From NCBI RefSeq assembly GCF_018614975.1, contig NZ_JAGGNR010000012.1, positions 1-64,000 on the forward strand: a DNA stretch of 64,000 nt, read 5' to 3'. The stretch comes from Paenibacillus polymyxa (GTDB taxonomy: Bacteria; Bacillota; Bacilli; Paenibacillales; Paenibacillaceae). A program made the position numbers and the translations under genes. Below, one piece after another: positions 36,082-46,800 of the stretch (positions are counted from its first letter, which is position 1; each line of letters opens with the position of its first letter). Below the pieces are notes generated by a model. That model searched no databases, was not told where the DNA came from, and saw only the letters and a program-made list of their open reading frames with translations.

Positions 36082-39000
36082 ATGAGAAAAGGATTAATGG
36101 GAAGTATTAAACTGGATGATCTCCTGGAATCCGGGGCAGAATCGGTCGATATTGAAAGTGTTTCAACTAAGGATATTGCCATTATTGGAATGTCCGGCAG
36201 ATTCCCGGGTGCAGAGGAACTCGAGGCATATTGGAGCAATCTGATCAACGGTGTCGACAGTATCAGCGATTTCCCCGCAGAACGACAATCTTTCACAGAT
36301 TATTATATGAAGACACGGGGAGAGTCGGTCGCGTATACCAAAGCAGGGTTTTTGAATCATATTGACCGATTCGATTATCGTTTCTTCAACCTGTCTCCCC
36401 GTGAAGCTTCTCTCATGGACCCCAATCAGCGGTTGTTTCTTGAAACGGCCTGGCACGCCATTGAGAATTCGGGATATGGAGGCGGGAAACTTAAAGGAAG
36501 CAACACAGGTGTGTACGTTGGGTTTCGTAACGATGAAGTATATGACTACAAAAGATTAATCACTGACTTGGAACCTCAGGCAGATCCCAGTGCAGTTCCG
36601 GGTAATCTGGCCTCCATTCTGGCTAGCCGGATTTCTTACTTGCTGGATCTGAAGGGGCCGAGCCTTTGTCTGGATACAGCATGCTCATCTTCTCTCGTAG
36701 CCATCCATCTCGCGTCCCAGGCCATTCGAAACGGGGATTGTGATCTGGCTGTCGCTGGTGGCGTAAAGATACGTTTGTTTCCCCTGGATGAAGGGAACAA
36801 GCTTGGTGTGGAAGCGCCAGATGGCAAAGTGAAGGCGTTCGATGCAGATTCGGATGGGACGGTGTGGGGTGAAGGCGCTGCCGCTATTATACTCAAACCT
36901 TTGAACAAAGCACTCAGGGATCGAGACCATATTTACGCAGTCATTAAAGGAAGTGCTGTGAATCAGGATGGAACTTCCGTAGGTATCACAGCGCCGAATA
37001 CCGCTTCACAGACAGAATTGCTGGTGAAAGCATGGAAAAATGCGGGGATTAACCCGGAGACGCTAAATTATATTGAAACGCATGGTACAGGGACAGATAT
37101 GGGAGATCCCATTGAGTTTGAGGCCATTCGCAGAGCGTTCCAAAAGTTTACGAACAAGAAACAATTCTGTGCTATCGGTTCAGTGAAGACAAATGTGGGC
37201 CACTTGGATTGTGTAGCTGGTATGGCTTCGCTTTTCAAGGTCATTATGGGAATGCGTGAAGGCATGATGCCACCCACACTTCATTTTCAGCGTCAAAACT
37301 CAAAAATCAACTTTGAAGATTCTCCGGTCTATCTCAACACACGCCCTAGAATATGGCATGCCGAAGGAGCTCCACGCAGATGTGGTGTCAGCGCGTTTGG
37401 TCTAAGTGGAACCAATAGTCACATCGTAGTTGAAGAGCCGCCACGTTATCACAGGCCAGATCCCGCAACGATTCCGGATATGCAAATTTTGACGATCTCT
37501 GCCAAAAGTGCTGCCAGCTTAACAAAGCTGGTGCACGCCTATCAGGCCTTGCTCGTTTCAGATCCTGAACTTTCGCTGGCAGATCTATCATTTTCGGCTA
37601 ATACCGGAAGGGGTCACTATACTCAAAGGCTTGCGATCACTTACAGTGATCGCAAGGATTTGGAAAGAAAATTGAAGCTTGTATCAGACGCAAATGGTAG
37701 TCCGGATCTCCAGATAAACGGAGTACGCAAAGGCATGCATCGGATTATAACAGCGGGTGCAGGGGAGTCCACGCGAAGTACAGGGGAAATCACGGAGCAG
37801 GAGGTCAAGCTACTTGGACAGAAGGCCCAGGCATGGCTTACTGAACCTCATGTTCATTCGAGGCAAGTGCTGTTGGAGGCCATTTGTGATTTGTATGTTC
37901 AGGGAGCCGATGTGAGTTGGGAAGATCTATATAGAGAAAAGTCTGTGCGCAGGATTCCACTTCCGTCATACCAGTTTGAACCGAACATATGCTGGCTGGA
38001 CTGGAAATCGGACATGGATCAACGGCAGACAGATGACATGTATCATAGCATGTATAGAACACGCTGGATCGCGGATTCTTTGGAACCGTCCAAACCCGAT
38101 GAGGCGCAGCAGCCAATTGATGATGGGATAACCCTGATATTGCGAAAAGATAAAGACCCTGAAGGCGAAAGGCTTGAAACCACCTTGCGTAATCTGGGAC
38201 GAAAGCTGGTATCCGTGACATTTGACGGAGATGTTGCCGTTATGGAAGGACTCTCAGGTCTAGTGCAACTTTCTTCAGAAGATGTTTATGATCATCTGCT
38301 TGGTGCACTGCCTTTCAATGATATAACCCGTGTTATTCATCTACTGAGTTCAACGCCCAGAATGCAGGTGCATAATCTGGCGGATCTATCTCAGGCGGAA
38401 ATAGAGGGTCCTCTGAGTCTGTTCAGACTGGTCAAATCCCTTGTGCAGAGAGCAGTGTCTGGCCCTGTAGAAATATCAATTGCTACGACAACTGCTTATC
38501 AAGTGACGGGGGACGAAGTGGAACTGTATCCTGAGCACGCTGCCTTGATTGGCTGGGCTAAGGTTATAGGAAAGGAATATCCGCATATCCGTTGTCAGTG
38601 CATTGACAGAGATGAACATAGTTCACTTGAATCTATTCCGGAGTTGATTAGTGGCACAGGCATCTCCAACGAGAATTTTGCCTATCGGAATGGGATTCGT
38701 TATGTTGAACAGCTGGATGAATGGAACACAGAGACTCAGGAAAACAGGGACTGGCAACTGGTTGAAGATGGAGTATACATCATAACTGGTGGAGCAGGGG
38801 GGATAGGTTCAGAGATTGGGAGATGGATGGCTGGCCAGGCAAAGGTACGAATTGTCCTATTGGGACGGACAGAATTACCCAACAGAGAGCAATGGCCAAT
38901 GCTTCATAAGAATGGGAAAGACCAAACTGCTATTCAGCAGATTATTCGTGAAATAGATGCCATGGAAAGTCTCGGAGCAATGGTAACTTATTTTAGCGTA

Positions 39001-42000
39001 GATGTATCCGATGAAATGCGTCTTACCCATACATTGGATATGATCAGAAAAACGTTTGGTTCTATACGTGGAATTGTGCATTGTGCAGGAACGGGCAGTG
39101 ATCTGTCTACCGATCAGAAGAGTGAAGATGACGTCAAGCGCACGTTGGCTCCCAAGATCAGGGGGACATGGCTGCTTGATCAACTTACCCGACAAGATCA
39201 GCCTGATTTTATGCTGCTATGTTCTTCTGTCGCTACAACATTCAGCACGTTGACTATGGGGGATTATGTTGCAGCCAACGCCTACCTGGATACGTTCGCT
39301 GCACAACGAACCAAGCAGGGACTTCACACACTCGCCATTAACTGGGTGACCTGGAGGGAGCGGGGAATGGCAGCACGTTCGGGTTTTACGGCGGATACTA
39401 TATTTAAGGCCATTTTGCCTGAACAGGCGATCCATACTCTCGCAGACGTTGTTACTCAAAAAGTAGACCGCGTTATTATCGGGGAATTAAACATAGATGG
39501 TGGGGGCATTCCTTTACTCGAACGTTCAGGGATTCGGGTTGCTCCACATTTGCTCGAACGATTGAAGAGAATGAAGTCTACGACCAGGTCTATAGCAGAT
39601 ATGGCTTCTGCCCGATCACTTTCACAACATGGCACGGGTCAGGTGATCCTCACGGGAAAAGAAAAAGAGGATTACACCGAAGCAGAACGACGTGTCGCTG
39701 ATGTTTGCAGACAGGTATTGGGTTTCGAGGAAATTAACATCCATGAAAATTTCTTTGAACTGGGAGCCGATTCCCTCCTGTTAAAAACGATGCATGCCAG
39801 ATTGGAACTGCTTGATCCAGGTTCACTTATGATTACGGATTTGTTTGAGCACGCAACGGTTTATAAGCTGGCCCGTTTTCTGGTAGATAAACGCCAGGAA
39901 AGCAACAACAACATGACTCATCATGCAACGATGAAAGGAACGGAACAGGACATAGCCATTATTGGCATTTCCGTCAAGCTGCCTAACGCCAACAACACGG
40001 ATGAATTCTGGGACAATATTCGCAACGGGTTGGATTGCAGGACCGCATTGTCTGCAGAACGAAAGGATGCCATTGATCGCTATATTCGATATAAACAGTT
40101 TCCTGAGGGCAGCGTTGCTCTTGTGGAAGGGTCGTATATTGATGAGATTGATAAGTTTGATAGTACCTTTTTCCGTTTGTCTCCCAAGGAAGCAAGCCTG
40201 ATGGACCCGCATCAGCGTCTCTTCCTGCAGGCATGCTGGGAAGCAGTTGAAGATGCCGGTTGTGTAGAAGGCATTAGTGGAAGTCATACCGGGGTATTTG
40301 TTGGATACTCGCCGAATATTCGCGATATGTATTCACGACTCATTTATGAAACCAATCCGACTCTGCTATCCAGCGCTATGGTGGGCAACACAGCAGCAGT
40401 TACCTCTGGAAGAGTATCTTATATGCTGGACTTGAAGGGGCCATCGATGGTCGTAGACACAGCCTGTTCATCTTCCCTCGTTGCTGTAGATGCAGCATGT
40501 CAATCGATTCGTAGTGGCAAATGTGAAATGGCCATAGCTGGTGGGATTAAAATCCATACCATGCCGATTCATCACACGAATACACGCATGGGAATAGGCA
40601 TGGAATCCATGGATGGAATCACTCGTGCATTTGATGAGGAATCGGAAGGAACGGGATTTGGCGAAGGCATTGGAGTAATCATGCTCAAACCACTCGAAAA
40701 AGCTAAACAGGATGGCGACCAAATCTATGCGGTCATTAAGGGATCAGCATCCAATCAGGATGGCAGTTCTGCCGGGATGACAGCACCAAATCCGGCAGCT
40801 CAGGAAGACGTGATTCGCAAGGCATGGGATGATGCTGGCATTGATCCTGCGACCATTGGTTATGTGGAAGCGCACGGGACGGGTACACCTTTAGGGGATC
40901 CGATTGAAGTAAACAGTTTAACGAATGCATTCCGTATGTTCACCGACAAACGAAATTTCTGTGCTATTGGATCTGTCAAAGCCAATATGGGCCATCTGCT
41001 TGAGGCAGCCGGAATCGTCGGGTTGATCAAAGCGGCGTTGGCACTTAAAAACAAGGAATTGCCTGCAACCATTCACTTTAATCGGCCGAATGAAAACATC
41101 CCGTTTTACGATTCTGCCATATACGTCAACACCGTTACTCGTAAGTGGGAGGTTGAAGGCCATCCGCGGCGAGCTGGCGTCAGTGCGTTTGGCATGAGTG
41201 GAACCAATGCCCATATTGTGCTGGAAGAGCCACCGGCAGACTATGCCCATAAAGAACTGCCTGATCATGTTCCTCACGTTTGGCCACAGTTTTTCATGCT
41301 TTCGGCCAAATCACGTGAGAGCTTGCAGCAACTTGTTATAAGGTACGTTGCATATGGTCCGCAATTATTACAAATGGATCTGCAGGATATTTGTTACACG
41401 GTCCAGGCTGGTCGCAGTCATTATCCGCATCGATTAATTTTTGCAGTGAATACGACAATGGAACTTGTTTCACGTTTGAATGAGCTGAACCGGCTCGATT
41501 TCTGGGAATCTGAATTGGGTGACACCGACACGGTTTTCTATCGTTATGGAGAACACCGATTGGTGTCAGGCACGGATGGGATTAGACGTCCGGATGATCT
41601 TACTCTAGTTCAGAAGGAAAGTTTGAACGCCGAAATTCAAGAAGTGGCATTAGCGTGGAGGGACGGCCTGTACCGGGACGAATCCATGCAGGTCAAAATT
41701 AGTGAGTTGTATTCGGCGGGCGCAGATTTGCCACCATTATTATGGAATGACGGACAGACACCTCGTAAAGTGCGGCTCCCGGTGTATGCTTTCGAGCGTA
41801 AGACACACTGGCTGGACATACCCGACGTCGCCCCGGTAAAAGTGGAACGTATGGAACAACCATTTCATGTTATTCGTTGGGTTAACACGCCATCCAACGA
41901 TGGGACATCATGGATGTCCTCCGAATCTGGAGATGTATTATTGTTCACAGGAAAAACCGCTCTTTCGGCATCGATCTATGAGAGATTACTGGCTGCGGGT

Positions 42001-43830
42001 CGGAAGGTTGTAAGAGTGGAGATTGGACTTCAAATGGATTCTACTCCAGGTGATGGATGGTATGGCGTTGATTCAAATAAACAGGCGTATGAGGATTTGT
42101 TAACAGATATTCAATCTGATTATCAATTCACACATATTATCCATATGTCAACGACTGAACAAACAGTATTTCCCGGGAGTATTGAACAATTAGAGGTTAC
42201 CCAGCAACGTGGGGCTCGCAGCCTGATGTATCTTACACAGGCGCTGGCACACGTGGGTTATGAACGCGGGCTGAGCCTTACGCTGGTATCTGATTATGTG
42301 AACGAAGTGACAGGCAATGAACGTGTCCTTCAGCCACAACAAGCTCCTTTTATGGGAATGGGACGAGTTGTAGGGCAGGAATTGACGGGCATATCCTGCA
42401 AGTTTCTGGACGTGGATGATGTTGTCTCTGCTGAAGATGTGTTACAAGAGATCGGCCGAAAGTCTGATTTATATCTTGTTGCTTACCGGGAAGGTACTCG
42501 TTATGAGGAGCAGTTCGAGACTTTGGACGAAACGACGGTGATCGGCCATTCTCCAGCAATTCAAAATGACGGTGTATATGTGATAACTGGCGGCACGAAA
42601 GGCATTGGACTGGAAGTTGCCCAGTACTTGGCTGACAAGGGAGCAGGACATGTTGCTTTGCTTGCCCGATCACCTTTTCCGCCGCGTGACCAGTGGACTG
42701 AATGGCTTGATCAGAACAGAGACAGGGAAGTTTGCGAGACGATAAACCGGGTGATGGATCTGGAGAAGAAGGGAACATCATGTTTATTTTATCAAGTGGA
42801 TATCGGTCATCTGGATAGGCTACGTGAGGTATTTGATGAACTTCGACATACCTGCGGTCCCATTCGTGGCGTAGTCCACAGTGCCGGTGTACCTGGTGAA
42901 GGCATGCTGATGCGCAAGACGGAGGAACAGTTCTCAGCAGTGTTTGGTCCCAAAGTCCAAGGAACGTGGGCGCTTGATCAGGTCACGCTTGAGGATAATC
43001 TTGACTTCTTCCTGCTCTTCTCCACGATCTCTTCGGTGTTTGCTGCTCCGGGCCAGGGGGACTATGCTGCTGCCAATGCATACCTGGATGCGTTTGCTGC
43101 ATATCGAAGCAAGCTCGGGAAACGAACACTAACTATGAATTGGAACACATGGCGAGATACGGGGATGGGGGTTCGTTACGGCATCAATGTGGATGGCGTA
43201 TTCTCCGCCATTCCTACGGAGCAGGGCATTGCATGGCTGGATCGTGCGATGGGAATGACCTTGAATCGGGTAATCGTCGGCGAGATCAATCGTGAAAGCA
43301 AATTGCTTGGCATGATGTCAAGTGTTGCTGTGAGACTATCTGATGACCTGAGATCCCTGGCTACTGGTGAGAAAACTGTGTTTACTGGAGCTCAGAATCA
43401 GACCGGTTATGCAGAAGTTACTCTGGATGGCAGGACAGGAGAAGGAGCATATAGCGATGCTGAGGATCTGATTGCCAAAATCTTCGGTTCCGTACTAGGG
43501 TTCAGTGAAATCAATATTTATGACAGTTTCTTCGAATTAGGGGGAGATTCGATCATGTTGGGCCAGATGCATGAGTTACTGGATCGTCATTTCCCCAATA
43601 AGATCAAACTGGTTGATCTGTTCGAATATACAACCGTAGACAAACTCAGCAATTACATTGCAGGCAATGAGCAACATATCCTGCAAGCTGCACCGATCAC
43701 ATCCGCATCAGAAGAGCAGGACGGAGATTGGAATGACTCATTAAGCCATATGCTGGACAAGTTGCAGGACGGGGAAGTATCTGTCGAAGACATTCTTCAT
43801 CGTTTGGATGAAATACGGCCAGGGGAGTGA
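36082..43830 (+). CDS. Bimodular trans-AT PKS: KS-KR-ACP-KS-KR-ACP
   Basis: A 2582-residue protein with two elongation modules. Module one: KS with Cys201, ETHGTGT and NVGHLDC; KR with GGAGGIG and Tyr1062 in GDYVAANAY; ACP with Ser1231 (GADSL). Module two: KS with Cys1462, EAHGTGT and NMGHLLE; KR with GGTKGIG and GDYAAANAY; ACP with Ser2490 (GGDSI). No AT, DH, ER or methyltransferase was found, so both steps should leave hydroxyl groups. The KS follows directly on the bis-cysteine NRPS, so it should accept a thiazolyl thioester. The C-terminal helix MLDKLQDGEVSVEDILHRLD resembles that of the 20.2-kb protein and probably docks to the next subunit, four bases downstream. Confidence 0.93.
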   Translation: MRKGLMGSIKLDDLLESGAESVDIESVSTKDIAIIGMSGRFPGAEELEAYWSNLINGVDSISDFPAERQSFTDYYMKTRGESVAYTKAGFLNHIDRFDYRFFNLSPREASLMDPNQRLFLETAWHAIENSGYGGGKLKGSNTGVYVGFRNDEVYDYKRLITDLEPQADPSAVPGNLASILASRISYLLDLKGPSLCLDTACSSSLVAIHLASQAIRNGDCDLAVAGGVKIRLFPLDEGNKLGVEAPDGKVKAFDADSDGTVWGEGAAAIILKPLNKALRDRDHIYAVIKGSAVNQDGTSVGITAPNTASQTELLVKAWKNAGINPETLNYIETHGTGTDMGDPIEFEAIRRAFQKFTNKKQFCAIGSVKTNVGHLDCVAGMASLFKVIMGMREGMMPPTLHFQRQNSKINFEDSPVYLNTRPRIWHAEGAPRRCGVSAFGLSGTNSHIVVEEPPRYHRPDPATIPDMQILTISAKSAASLTKLVHAYQALLVSDPELSLADLSFSANTGRGHYTQRLAITYSDRKDLERKLKLVSDANGSPDLQINGVRKGMHRIITAGAGESTRSTGEITEQEVKLLGQKAQAWLTEPHVHSRQVLLEAICDLYVQGADVSWEDLYREKSVRRIPLPSYQFEPNICWLDWKSDMDQRQTDDMYHSMYRTRWIADSLEPSKPDEAQQPIDDGITLILRKDKDPEGERLETTLRNLGRKLVSVTFDGDVAVMEGLSGLVQLSSEDVYDHLLGALPFNDITRVIHLLSSTPRMQVHNLADLSQAEIEGPLSLFRLVKSLVQRAVSGPVEISIATTTAYQVTGDEVELYPEHAALIGWAKVIGKEYPHIRCQCIDRDEHSSLESIPELISGTGISNENFAYRNGIRYVEQLDEWNTETQENRDWQLVEDGVYIITGGAGGIGSEIGRWMAGQAKVRIVLLGRTELPNREQWPMLHKNGKDQTAIQQIIREIDAMESLGAMVTYFSVDVSDEMRLTHTLDMIRKTFGSIRGIVHCAGTGSDLSTDQKSEDDVKRTLAPKIRGTWLLDQLTRQDQPDFMLLCSSVATTFSTLTMGDYVAANAYLDTFAAQRTKQGLHTLAINWVTWRERGMAARSGFTADTIFKAILPEQAIHTLADVVTQKVDRVIIGELNIDGGGIPLLERSGIRVAPHLLERLKRMKSTTRSIADMASARSLSQHGTGQVILTGKEKEDYTEAERRVADVCRQVLGFEEINIHENFFELGADSLLLKTMHARLELLDPGSLMITDLFEHATVYKLARFLVDKRQESNNNMTHHATMKGTEQDIAIIGISVKLPNANNTDEFWDNIRNGLDCRTALSAERKDAIDRYIRYKQFPEGSVALVEGSYIDEIDKFDSTFFRLSPKEASLMDPHQRLFLQACWEAVEDAGCVEGISGSHTGVFVGYSPNIRDMYSRLIYETNPTLLSSAMVGNTAAVTSGRVSYMLDLKGPSMVVDTACSSSLVAVDAACQSIRSGKCEMAIAGGIKIHTMPIHHTNTRMGIGMESMDGITRAFDEESEGTGFGEGIGVIMLKPLEKAKQDGDQIYAVIKGSASNQDGSSAGMTAPNPAAQEDVIRKAWDDAGIDPATIGYVEAHGTGTPLGDPIEVNSLTNAFRMFTDKRNFCAIGSVKANMGHLLEAAGIVGLIKAALALKNKELPATIHFNRPNENIPFYDSAIYVNTVTRKWEVEGHPRRAGVSAFGMSGTNAHIVLEEPPADYAHKELPDHVPHVWPQFFMLSAKSRESLQQLVIRYVAYGPQLLQMDLQDICYTVQAGRSHYPHRLIFAVNTTMELVSRLNELNRLDFWESELGDTDTVFYRYGEHRLVSGTDGIRRPDDLTLVQKESLNAEIQEVALAWRDGLYRDESMQVKISELYSAGADLPPLLWNDGQTPRKVRLPVYAFERKTHWLDIPDVAPVKVERMEQPFHVIRWVNTPSNDGTSWMSSESGDVLLFTGKTALSASIYERLLAAGRKVVRVEIGLQMDSTPGDGWYGVDSNKQAYEDLLTDIQSDYQFTHIIHMSTTEQTVFPGSIEQLEVTQQRGARSLMYLTQALAHVGYERGLSLTLVSDYVNEVTGNERVLQPQQAPFMGMGRVVGQELTGISCKFLDVDDVVSAEDVLQEIGRKSDLYLVAYREGTRYEEQFETLDETTVIGHSPAIQNDGVYVITGGTKGIGLEVAQYLADKGAGHVALLARSPFPPRDQWTEWLDQNRDREVCETINRVMDLEKKGTSCLFYQVDIGHLDRLREVFDELRHTCGPIRGVVHSAGVPGEGMLMRKTEEQFSAVFGPKVQGTWALDQVTLEDNLDFFLLFSTISSVFAAPGQGDYAAANAYLDAFAAYRSKLGKRTLTMNWNTWRDTGMGVRYGINVDGVFSAIPTEQGIAWLDRAMGMTLNRVIVGEINRESKLLGMMSSVAVRLSDDLRSLATGEKTVFTGAQNQTGYAEVTLDGRTGEGAYSDAEDLIAKIFGSVLGFSEINIYDSFFELGGDSIMLGQMHELLDRHFPNKIKLVDLFEYTTVDKLSNYIAGNEQHILQAAPITSASEEQDGDWNDSLSHMLDKLQDGEVSVEDILHRLDEIRPGE

Positions 43831-43834
43831 GCTT

Positions 43835-46800
43835 GTGGAGAAAGTCTACAAACATGTTGTTGAAAACATAGCCTCCGGCAAAATTGACAAAGTGACGGGG
43901 ATTCAGGTCATCAATCTGCTGAAGCAGGAAGAAGCAAATCATCAAGAGGATATAGCAGTCATAGGCATGAGCCTTAAATTTCCCCATGCAAATCGCCCGG
44001 AGGATTACTGGCACATTGTTGAGCAGGGGATTGATTGCATAGGTGATTATCCATCTGATCGAAAATCTGTAACGGATGAGTACCTCAGACTAAGCGGATA
44101 TTCAGACGAATTCCTTCAATATCTGGATGGTGCTTTTCTGGATGAAGTGGATCAATTCGATTATAAGTTCTTCCGTCTCTCGCCAAAAGAGGCCAGTCTG
44201 ATGGACCCTTGTCATCGTTTATTTTTGCAAACGGCATGGCATGCCATCGAAGATGCCGGTTACGGCGGGCAAAGGCTTGCAGGAAGCAATACCGGCGTCT
44301 TTACCGGATTTGCCAATAGCAACAACTATAAGGAAATGATCAAGGATACCAACCCGGAAGAGTTGTCTATTGCGATGACTGGAAATATCGCGTCAATGCT
44401 TCCTACCCGCATCTCGTATCTGCTCAATCTAAAAGGACCGACTATGGTAGTGGATACGGCTTGTTCGTCCTCGTTAGTATCCGTTTATCTGGCTTGTAAA
44501 TCGCTGATGAACGGGGATTGCAACATGGCGATTGCCGGAGGAGTTAAGCTGGATATTTTGCCAGTGGATAATGATTTTCTGAAGATTGGGATTGAATCCA
44601 CCGACTACCGAACAAGAGCTTTTGATAAAGAAGCAGATGGGTCCGGTATGGGTGAAGGTGTGGCTGCAGTCATTTTGAAGCCGCTTCGTCAGGCTCAGAA
44701 GGATGGAGACCACATCTACGGTGTAATCAAAGGCATCGCCTTGAATCAGGATGGAACGTCCATGGGCATCACGGCCCCCAATCCGGTTGCTCAATCCGAA
44801 GTAATCGAGGAAGCGTGGAAGCGAGCAGGCATCCACCCGGAATCCCTGGCCTATATTGAAACCCATGGAACAGGAACGAATCTGGGTGACCCTATTGAGA
44901 TTCAGGGGCTGGAACGTGCTTTCCGAAAATATACAAATAAAAAGCAATTTTGTGCAATTGGTTCGGTCAAAACCAATGTCGGGCATCTGTATGAGACAGC
45001 AGGTATGGCCAGTCTGATCAAGGGACTTTTATCATTGTATCATCGGAAGCTCCCGCCTTCCCTTCATTTTAATTATCCAAACCTGAATATTGATTTTGGG
45101 AATTCACCCGTCTATGTCAATACAAGGTTAAGAGAGTGGGAGCGAGGTGCTGATCCGCGTAGATGCGGGATAAGTACATTTGGTTTGAGCGGAACGAATT
45201 GTCATATGGTGCTGGAAGAAGCTCCTGTACAGGCCACATTGACCGTTACGGATGATGCGCATACGGATGTTCATCCATTCACGTTGTCTGCGGGATCTGA
45301 TAATGGAATTCAAGTTCTGATGAAACAGTATCTGGACGGAGTATCTAAATTCCCCGACAGGTATTCATTACTGGATGTGTGTCGAACAGCTAATGCATGT
45401 CGCGGACATTATGCTCACCGAGTGATCATTTTGGCTGAACATTTGGAGGATTTGCGCATTAAGCTGACCCAGGTTATATCTGGAGACATTCACACGTTCA
45501 CAGCACCTTGGTTTCATTATGGGGAACATCGACTGATCAGCGACAATAGGGAAGTTTCAGGGGTACATGATGTTACCCAGAAAAACGTTCGTGCGTTAAG
45601 TGAAGAGGTCAGACAAGAATTGAACCAGATGAATGAGGCTACATTCGACTGGGGGCGCCTGTGTACTCTTTACGTGCAAGGGGCATCGGTGGACTGGTGG
45701 CGTCTGTATGAGGGTAAGTCTACGAAGACCGTACCTCTGGCAGGTTATCCCTTCGATTTTCAGAAATGCTGGATTGACATGGGAAGCAGACCAGCAGAAG
45801 AGGGTGTCCACCATGATAACGGATTGTTTTCTCTCACGTGGCATGAGCTTGAGGGAGAGTACGAGGATAACGAAGTTCATTCAAGCGAGAGAGTTGTACT
45901 CTTTACAGCTGATGACAAAGGTGGGGCTGACCTTGCATTGTTATTGCAACAATCGGGTAAGGACGTCATTATGGTTTGCCCGGGAGATTGCTTTGAACAG
46001 AGGAATGATACTGATTTTCGAGTTGGTTCGAAAGAGGTCGATTTTGATTCTTTAGTCAATGCTATGGATTCAAAATCATGGTCACAGGTCATCTACGCAC
46101 CTACCTTTGCTTCGGACACTTCTGTTCAGAATCTGGTGGAGTTGAATGAATCACAGGAACTCGGCGTTTACAGCCTGCTGTATCTGGTTCGTTCATTGAC
46201 CAGACATGGTATTGATTATGATATGGATATGGTGATTTTGACCCAATGTGTCCATCATGTCACAGGCAAAGAACAGGTTCTTAGACCCGAGCTCGCACCG
46301 CTAGAAGGTCTTGCTAAGGTCATACGCAAGGAGCATCTGAACATACAATGTCGAGTTATCGACCTGGAAGATATGTTATGGAGCAAGGGGAGTGCAGAGT
46401 CTGTTTTCAGAAAAACAGATCACTTCCTTACCGCCATTCGAGACGGAAAACGGTATATTCAGTCATTCGGTACACTCCAGCCTGTTGCAGAGTCGGACAG
46501 TAACAATGGACAATTTCCAGCTCTTCATTCAGAAGGGATATATCTTGTGTCTGGTGGAGCCGGAGGTATCGGGATTGAAGTATCCAAATATTTGGCTGGC
46601 AGGGACAAGGTACATCTGGCCTGGATTAATCGTACTGCCTTTCCACCCCGGAGGGCATGGGAAGCGATTTTGGAAGCAAAGCAGGATCAGTCGTTATGCC
46701 GCAAGATTCAGGGAGTTCTTGATATTGAAAATATGGGAGCTACCGTTGAAATATACAGCGCTGACATTTCCAAAAAAGAAGAGGTAGTTCCAATTGTAGA

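Noticed and set aside
43808..43834. Longer start for the fourth megasynthase at ATG 43808
   Set aside because: It overlaps the previous gene; GTG 43835 has a proper ribosome site and matches the start of the homologous subunit at 24111.
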